Shown: positions 6,084-10,998 of the stretch, in pieces
Position numbering within the stretch: position 1 is the stretch's first letter
How the letters are laid out: each line of letters opens with the position of its first letter
Assembly: GCA_031271075.1 (NCBI GenBank)
Contig: JAISWN010000152.1
Span: 1-10,998, forward strand
Direction: 5' to 3'
From: Treponema sp.
GTDB lineage: Bacteria > Spirochaetota > Spirochaetia > Treponematales > Breznakiellaceae
Length of the DNA: 10,998 bases
The notes under the pieces: model-generated
Databases searched by the model: none
What the model was told of the DNA's origin: nothing
What the model saw: the letters and a program-made list of their open reading frames with translations, nothing else
Translations under genes and position numbers: made by a program

Positions 6084-7814
6084 ATGAAGATGAACGTAAA
6101 AAAAATAGTACTGCCCATGGCCTTTGCGGCCCTTGGCGCGGCACTGCTGCTTTCGGGTTGCGGCGGTAAAGGGAAAGCGGATGCGGCGGATCAGAGGGAC
6201 AACATCAACCTCAGCGGAGCCATGCCCATTATCAAGGACCCGTCCAGGTTTCCCAAGCTAAAAATGGCGGTGGTCATTCCGGCTGACCGCATCGTACCTA
6301 CGGGGCAGCTCAAGATGATTCAAAAACTGAAGGACATTACCGGCGTTGAGTTTGAGTGGCAGGAAATTCCCACCGACGGCTCGGGGGAAAAACTCAACCT
6401 TATGCTTGCCTCCGGCCAAACCCTGCCCGACGCCTTTTGGAACAATATTTCAGGCGTCATGATCGCCCAATACATGGATCAGGATGTCTTCTTGCCCACC
6501 GAAGGGCTTATTGACAAGTATATGCCCCGGCTTAAAGCGGTTTACGAACAGCACCCCGAATACAAAGCCGCCGCTACCGCGCCGGACGGCCACATGTACG
6601 GGTTTCCCTACATCGAAGAGATGAAAGGGCTGGTGCTTACCCCCGGTCCTTTTATTATCAACACCGATTGGCTTGCCAAAACCGGCAAGTCCATGCCCAA
6701 AACCGTCGATGAATTTACCGCCGTTTTGCGGGCGTTTCGGGACGCCGGGGACCTGAACGGTAACGGCAAGGACGATGAGATACCCTACGCCCTGGACTTT
6801 ACCTGCCACGATATGTTCGGTTCCTATAATACCTTCCACCAGTTTACCGGCGCTTTCGGCCAGGCCGATTCGTATTGTAGCGGCTACTCCATTGCCGATC
6901 ATCTACGGGTTATCGACGACACGGTCGTCTTCACCGCCAGGGATACCGCGTATCGGGATACCGCGAAATATTTCAATATGCTGAAAAGTGAAAAACTGCT
7001 TGACGTTGATTCTTTTTCCCCGGGTCCTTCGGCGGGACAGCCCCTCTTTGTGAACAAGATCAAGGGAAGCGACGCGGTTATCGGCGTGATGGGGCTGTGG
7101 GCGCCCGCCAACGAAATTACCGATGTCAAGGTACGCGCCCAGTACAAGGCTATTCCCCGCATGACCGGGTCCCGTGGAAAAACAGGCTACGCCCTCAATT
7201 TTTCCGAGATGCAGGATACCAGCATGGTAACGATTACCAGGGACTGTAAATACCCGGAAGTGATCGCGGCCTTTGTTGACCAGTGCTTTGAGCCGGAAAT
7301 TTCTATCACCCTGAATTGGGGCGCTGAGGGGTATATTTACGAGAAAGGCGCGGACGGCAGGCTGCATTTCCGCCTTGACGAAAACAACAACATCGCCCTC
7401 ATTGAACCCTACAAAACCTTCGGCGAAATGCGTAGTAACACAACCCCGGCGCGGGGCTCCATGGCGGTTCTGAACGAATACTACGACACGGTAACCGACT
7501 ATACCTGGGATGCCATAGACCTCTTGGAAGGCCAGATTGCCAACGGCAAATACGACATCCTCGCCGAGTACACGCCGGTTCCCAAGATGCTCCTCACCCA
7601 GGCGGAACAGACCCGTATTTCCCAGATACAGCCTACCATTTCCGACATTGTTCAACGTTACACGATTCAGTGGGTGCTTGACGGAAACGCCGACGCCACC
7701 TGGGACGCCTATCTTGCGGAACTCAAAGCCGCAGGAGTGGATGAACTGCTGCAAACTTTTCAGGGCGCCTACAACCGGTTTGTAGCGGCCAAGAAATCAA
7801 CAACCTCGCCCTGA
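6084..7814 (+). CDS. Extracellular sugar-binding lipoprotein of the ABC importer, LplA type
   Basis: Solute-binding component that should capture the sugar outside the cytoplasmic membrane and deliver it to the two permeases. The N-terminus is a lipoprotein signal: MKMNVKK, a hydrophobic stretch, then the lipobox LLSG-C with the lipidated Cys26, followed by a flexible GGKGKADAADQ linker. The 576-residue length is typical of the large LplA-like family. DLNGNGKDDEIPY (223-235) is the EF-hand-like calcium motif usual in this group. Other family features are the NTDWLAKTGKSMPKTVDEF segment (193-211) and a C-terminal helical region ending near FQGAYNRF. The chosen ATG at 6084 has GGAGG at 6074-6078, 5 nt upstream; a TTG at 6069 in the same frame would include the ribosome site and is unlikely. 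The ligand is inferred from GH32 and fructokinase to be a fructoside. The 3' end overlaps the convergent amidohydrolase gene by 46 bp. Confidence 0.9.
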   Translation: MKMNVKKIVLPMAFAALGAALLLSGCGGKGKADAADQRDNINLSGAMPIIKDPSRFPKLKMAVVIPADRIVPTGQLKMIQKLKDITGVEFEWQEIPTDGSGEKLNLMLASGQTLPDAFWNNISGVMIAQYMDQDVFLPTEGLIDKYMPRLKAVYEQHPEYKAAATAPDGHMYGFPYIEEMKGLVLTPGPFIINTDWLAKTGKSMPKTVDEFTAVLRAFRDAGDLNGNGKDDEIPYALDFTCHDMFGSYNTFHQFTGAFGQADSYCSGYSIADHLRVIDDTVVFTARDTAYRDTAKYFNMLKSEKLLDVDSFSPGPSAGQPLFVNKIKGSDAVIGVMGLWAPANEITDVKVRAQYKAIPRMTGSRGKTGYALNFSEMQDTSMVTITRDCKYPEVIAAFVDQCFEPEISITLNWGAEGYIYEKGADGRLHFRLDENNNIALIEPYKTFGEMRSNTTPARGSMAVLNEYYDTVTDYTWDAIDLLEGQIANGKYDILAEYTPVPKMLLTQAEQTRISQIQPTISDIVQRYTIQWVLDGNADATWDAYLAELKAAGVDELLQTFQGAYNRFVAAKKSTTSP

Positions 7815-9493
7815 GACGAATGAACGATTGGGGGCGAAAACCGGCCCGGAGGCCCTTCCCAAACCGTTTCCCCGGCGATCATGGTGCGGATCACCCGGGC
7901 CCGGTGGATCTCCTCCGCCGGGAGGGAGAAGATATCCCGGTCGATAAAGGCAAGATCGGCCCAATACCCCGGCTCGACGCGGCCCTGGAGGGATTCGTTA
8001 AAGTTCGCCCAGGCTGATCCGGCGGTATAGGCGTCTATTGCCGCCGCCAGATCCACCCGCTCGGCAGGGTAAAAGCCTTCCCGGGGGAGGAAGCCCCGCC
8101 CCGGGTCCTGCCGGGTTACCGCCCAACTGAGGCCCAGGAGGGGATTGAGATCGCTTACCGGGGCGTCGGTGCCGTAAGACACCGGAACCCCCAGGCGTTC
8201 CATAGTTCCCCATGCGTAGGAGCTGGCGGCCAGTTCCGGCCCCACCCGGTTTTCCAGCACGTACATGTCGTCGGCCAGGAATACGGGCTGAACCAGGGCG
8301 AGGATCCGGTTCCGGGCCATACGCTCAAGCTGGGCTCTTTCGGTGATCTGGCAGTGGACAATCCCGTGGCGCAGGGGGTTGTGGCCGGGGGAACTGACCT
8401 GTTCCAGGGCGGAGATAGCCGCCTCCATGGCGGCGTTCCCGATGGTGTGGGTGATCACCTGCATACCCCGGGAAGCGGCCCGGCGGATAAGGGCGCGGAA
8501 GAAAGCCTCCTCCAGAACCGGGAAGCCGCGGGTTTCCGGCTTATCCCGGTAGGGCGCCTTCATCCAGGCGGTCTGGCCTCCCAGGGTTCCGTCCAGGAAA
8601 AGCTTGAGGGGCCCTACTTTAAGAAAGATCCCCCGGCCCGGGATCTCCCGGAGTACCCTGCCGGTAAGGGCGTCCCTTTCCCACAGGGCTTCCAGGTTGC
8701 CTTCCTTTCCGGAGATCCCGCACTGGAGGGTGACCCGTGGTCCCCCTTCCCCGCCTTCCCGGTAGATCTCCTGATAGGCTTTTACGATCCTGTCAAACTC
8801 CGCCGGAGTCTGGGGATCGTTGCTTCCCAGGGCGGTGATCCCCAGGGAAAGGGCCTTTTCCATGGCCAGGCGCAAATTTGCCCTCAATTCCCGCCCTGTA
8901 AGCGGCGGGATGGGTCCGCGGGCAAGGGCGCCGGCGTTCTCCCGCAGTACCCCGGTGGGCCGTCCCTTCCCGTCCTTCTCGATCACACCCCCCTCCACTT
9001 CCGGGGCGGCTTCCCCCAAGCCGGCCATACGCAGGGTCAGGGAGTTACAGTAGATGATGTGCCCGCAGTGCCGGGTTATGATCAGAGGGTGGCTGGCGGA
9101 GATTCTGTCCAGGTCCTCCCGGGTAAGATCCCGTTTTTCATTCGTGAAAAGATCCGGGTTCAGCCCCGCGCCCAGGACGTAGGTTCCCGGTTCCGGTTTG
9201 AGCCGGCCGATAAGCTCCCGGCCCCGGCGGATCACTTCATCAGGAGAGTCCGCCCCTCCGCAATCGATCATCCCTGCCCGGAGGCCCAGCATCTGAAGGT
9301 GCAGATGGCTGTCGTGGAAGCCCGGCAGCGCTAGAGCGCCTTCCGCGTCGATCCGCTCCGCCCCCGCCGGGGCGTCCGCCAGTATTTCCGCGGAACCGCC
9401 GGCGGCGCGGATCTTCCCGTCCTCGATACGAAGGGCCTCGCAAAAGAGGCCCCTTCCCCGGTAGATCCGGGCGTTGTAAATCAAGCGTACCAT
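7769..9493 (-). CDS. YtcJ-type metal-dependent amidohydrolase (Amidohydro_3 family)
   Basis: A 574-residue cytoplasmic hydrolase of the amidohydrolase superfamily; the substrate is unknown. The N-terminal beta-sandwich part (about 1-55) leads into PGFHDSHLHL (57-66), with metal-binding His63 and His65. Later landmarks match the YtcJ subgroup: KLFLDGTLGG (297-306) with a conserved Lys297, THTIGN (348-353) with His349, RHGIVHCQI (375-383) with His380, and YGTDAPVSDLNPL (440-452) with Asp443. The C-terminus returns to the sandwich at GRVEPGYWADLAFID. Family members hydrolyse N-substituted amides, formamides or cyclic imides, so no specific reaction is assigned. The ATG follows the upstream stop by 6 bp, with AGGT overlapping that stop, so it is in an operon with the DAHP synthase-prephenate dehydratase gene. 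The 3' end runs 46 bp into the convergent binding-protein gene. Confidence 0.88.
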   Translation of the reverse strand: MVRLIYNARIYRGRGLFCEALRIEDGKIRAAGGSAEILADAPAGAERIDAEGALALPGFHDSHLHLQMLGLRAGMIDCGGADSPDEVIRRGRELIGRLKPEPGTYVLGAGLNPDLFTNEKRDLTREDLDRISASHPLIITRHCGHIIYCNSLTLRMAGLGEAAPEVEGGVIEKDGKGRPTGVLRENAGALARGPIPPLTGRELRANLRLAMEKALSLGITALGSNDPQTPAEFDRIVKAYQEIYREGGEGGPRVTLQCGISGKEGNLEALWERDALTGRVLREIPGRGIFLKVGPLKLFLDGTLGGQTAWMKAPYRDKPETRGFPVLEEAFFRALIRRAASRGMQVITHTIGNAAMEAAISALEQVSSPGHNPLRHGIVHCQITERAQLERMARNRILALVQPVFLADDMYVLENRVGPELAASSYAWGTMERLGVPVSYGTDAPVSDLNPLLGLSWAVTRQDPGRGFLPREGFYPAERVDLAAAIDAYTAGSAWANFNESLQGRVEPGYWADLAFIDRDIFSLPAEEIHRARVIRTMIAGETVWEGPPGRFSPPIVHSSQGEVVDFLAATNRL

Positions 9494-9499
9494 TACTAC

Positions 9500-10998
9500 C
9501 TATAGAGAAGCCCGGTAAGATCCCAGGAAGTGAAAATCCCTGGTTTTGGTTTTAAGTTCCCCGATGGCCGCCTCGAAATCCCCGGGCTTGCCGGGAATGC
9601 CCACATCCACGTAGAAAAGGTACTCCCAGGGCTTGCCCTGGATAGGCCGGGACTCCAGCTTGGAAAGGTTGATCCCCCGGTCGCTCATGATTTTAAGGCA
9701 ACCGAACAGGGCCCCCGGCTCGTCGGCCACGGAGAACACCAGGCTCGCCTTGTTGGGCGTCCCGGAACCCAGGCTGGGGGGCGCCCTCCCCTGCCGCAAG
9801 GCGGATTCTTCCCGGTCCCCGACGCGGCGGGCGATGATCACAAACCGGGTGTAGTTGAGGGGGTTGGTTTCTATTCCCGCCTTGATTACCTTAAGGCCAT
9901 GGGCCCGGGCGGCGGCTTCCCCGGCAATGGCCGCCACTTTTACCGCCCCCTCCCGGGCGATGGAGGCTACCGCCGTGGCGGTGGTAGTGGCAGGTTCCAG
10001 GGCCCATCCGGGGTGTTTGTCCAGGAATTCCCTGCACTGGGCAAAACCCTGGGGGTGGCTGCGGACAATAGTAATACTGTCCAGGGTGGCCTTTTCGTCA
10101 CCGATAAGGCAATGGACTATCCGCAGTTTCAGTTCCCCCACCATGGCCACATCGGGGTAGCGCAGGAAAAGATCGTAGTTTTCGTGTATGGAACCGGCCT
10201 GGCTGTTTTCCACCGGCACCACCCCGGCAAGGGCGGAACCGTCCAGCACGGCGTCGAATATGGCCGGGAAGGAGGGGACGGAAAGCCGGGGGGCCTCTTC
10301 CCCGAATACCCGGGTAAGGGCCTGTTCCGCGAAGGCGCCCCGTTCGCCGCAGAAGGCGACCGGCTGTTCCCCGGCGGCTTCTTCCGGGCCTTCCCGGGAA
10401 AGCTCCGCGCCGGAGACCAGGGTTCCCGCGCCGTGGAAGGGCCGGGGGGTTCTTAAAAGCTCCTTCCCCACCACCGGGGCCAGGGCTTCAATGTCCCGCA
10501 TGAGCCGCTCGAACTGTTCCGGGTAGAGGGATTGGGGCCCGTCGGAAAGAGCCTCGTCCGGCCGGGGATGGACTTCCACGGTAAGGCCGTCCGCCCCGGC
10601 GGCAATGGCGGCAAGGGCCGCGGAACTTACCTTTGCCCGGATCCCCACGGCGTGGCTCGGATCCACGATGACCGGAAGGTGGGAAAGCCCCTTCACTACC
10701 GGGATAGCGGAGATGTCCAGGGTATTCCGGGTATAGGTTTCAAAGGTACGGATACCCCGCTCGCAGAGAACCACGTCCTTGGTTCCCGCCGCCAGGAGGT
10801 ATTCCGCCGAAAGGAGCCACTCCTCAATGGTGGCCGAGGGCCCTCTCTTTAAAAGCACCGGCTTCCCCAGGGAACCCACCTTCTTCAGCAATTCAAAATT
10901 CTGCATGTTCCGGGCGCCTATCTGGAACATGTCGGTAAGATCCTTCATCTGGACGGCCAGTTCCGGGGACACCACTTCGGTAACAATGGGCATCCCGC
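9500..10998 (-). CDS. DAHP synthase fused to prephenate dehydratase with ACT domain (5' end outside window)
   Basis: Two enzymes of aromatic amino acid synthesis lie in one frame. Numbering from the Met at 10993, residues 1-170 are the C-terminal part of a KDO8P-like (type I-beta) DAHP synthase: PIVTEV, IGARNMQNF (25-33), LLKRG (47-51), CERGIRTFE (77-85), DPSHAVG (111-117), EVHPRPDEALSDGPQSL (140-156). After a linker (about 171-208), prephenate dehydratase spans about 210-390 with VENSQAGS (261-268) and the catalytic TRF (382-384). The ACT domain follows at 415-497 with PGALFG (426-431) and the phenylalanine-binding ESRP (447-450). That Met is not the start: it aligns inside the conserved (G)LPVVTEV strand, the frame stays open to the edge, and the first roughly 100 or more residues of the synthase are missing. 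No chorismate mutase domain is visible. The fusion joins the first pathway step to a late phenylalanine step, and the ACT domain could let phenylalanine inhibit one or both. Confidence 0.9.
   Translation of the reverse strand, partial: GMPIVTEVVSPELAVQMKDLTDMFQIGARNMQNFELLKKVGSLGKPVLLKRGPSATIEEWLLSAEYLLAAGTKDVVLCERGIRTFETYTRNTLDISAIPVVKGLSHLPVIVDPSHAVGIRAKVSSAALAAIAAGADGLTVEVHPRPDEALSDGPQSLYPEQFERLMRDIEALAPVVGKELLRTPRPFHGAGTLVSGAELSREGPEEAAGEQPVAFCGERGAFAEQALTRVFGEEAPRLSVPSFPAIFDAVLDGSALAGVVPVENSQAGSIHENYDLFLRYPDVAMVGELKLRIVHCLIGDEKATLDSITIVRSHPQGFAQCREFLDKHPGWALEPATTTATAVASIAREGAVKVAAIAGEAAARAHGLKVIKAGIETNPLNYTRFVIIARRVGDREESALRQGRAPPSLGSGTPNKASLVFSVADEPGALFGCLKIMSDRGINLSKLESRPIQGKPWEYLFYVDVGIPGKPGDFEAAIGELKTKTRDFHFLGSYRASL

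Noticed and set aside
6903..7754. 283-codon open frame on the minus strand inside the binding-protein gene
   Set aside because: The opposite strand encodes a lipoprotein with a lipobox and family motifs. The antisense product shows no domain or start signal.
8354..9334. 326-codon open frame on the plus strand opposite the amidohydrolase
   Set aside because: It is antisense to a gene with intact family motifs. Its translation is rich in Gly, Pro and Arg without recognisable domains, as expected from a GC-rich third position on the other strand.
9530..10456. 308-codon open frame on the plus strand opposite the DAHP synthase-prephenate dehydratase gene
   Set aside because: It is a mirror of a clearly coding strand. 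The product is low-complexity Gly/Pro-rich with no motif, and it has no ribosome site.
10991..10993. ATG as the true start of the aromatic biosynthesis gene
   Set aside because: The Met falls within a conserved core strand of DAHP synthase, the frame is open to the edge, and the N-terminal part of the barrel would be missing.

Overview
The window looks like ordinary chromosomal DNA from a moderately GC-rich bacterium. The best guess is a spirochaete of the Treponema type, possibly gut-associated. This rests on the LplA/LplB/YtcP-type sugar ABC transporter, the start of an 'AAA-ATPase-like' gene of a kind common in treponemes and clostridia, and the overall gene style. It is an inference from family distribution, because no rRNA or other marker gene is present.

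Left and centre (1-7814) hold a fructoside utilisation locus built as two divergent units. Leftward from about 2147 run a LacI-family repressor, a PfkB-type fructokinase and, 7 bp further on, the first 23 codons of an AAA-ATPase-like protein that leaves the window. Rightward from 2673 run a cytoplasmic GH32 beta-fructosidase, two LplB/YtcP-type ABC permeases and an LplA-type lipoprotein solute-binding protein, tightly packed (4-bp overlap, then gaps of 9 and 34 bp). The inferred pathway is: the lipoprotein captures sucrose or a short fructo-oligosaccharide, the two permeases import it unphosphorylated with an ATPase encoded elsewhere, GH32 releases fructose inside the cell, fructokinase phosphorylates it, and LacI senses a sugar and controls the rightward operon.

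The 525-bp region between the two units (2148-2672) is dense with signals. A TTGACA/TACCAT promoter lies next to a perfect 16-bp palindrome, GTTTACAAATGTAAAC, just before GH32. An AT-rich stretch upstream holds more TTTTACA/TGTAAAA half-sites. There is a separate 14-bp palindrome (AAAACGCGCGTTTT) near the lacI end and a 10-bp inverted repeat. In the middle sits a roughly 194-bp GC-rich element with inverted ends and internal repeats that looks like a non-coding mobile or palindromic repeat.

The right part (7769-10998) reads leftward and is unrelated in function. It carries a gene fusing a DAHP synthase (entry to the shikimate pathway) to a prephenate dehydratase with an ACT domain (phenylalanine branch), cut by the window edge at its 5' end. 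Six bases downstream is a YtcJ-type metal-dependent amidohydrolase, whose 3' end overlaps the 3' end of the solute-binding protein gene by 46 bp. The DAHP synthase-prephenate dehydratase fusion is the most unusual protein architecture here. I see no defence system, CRISPR, phage, tRNA or rRNA gene.
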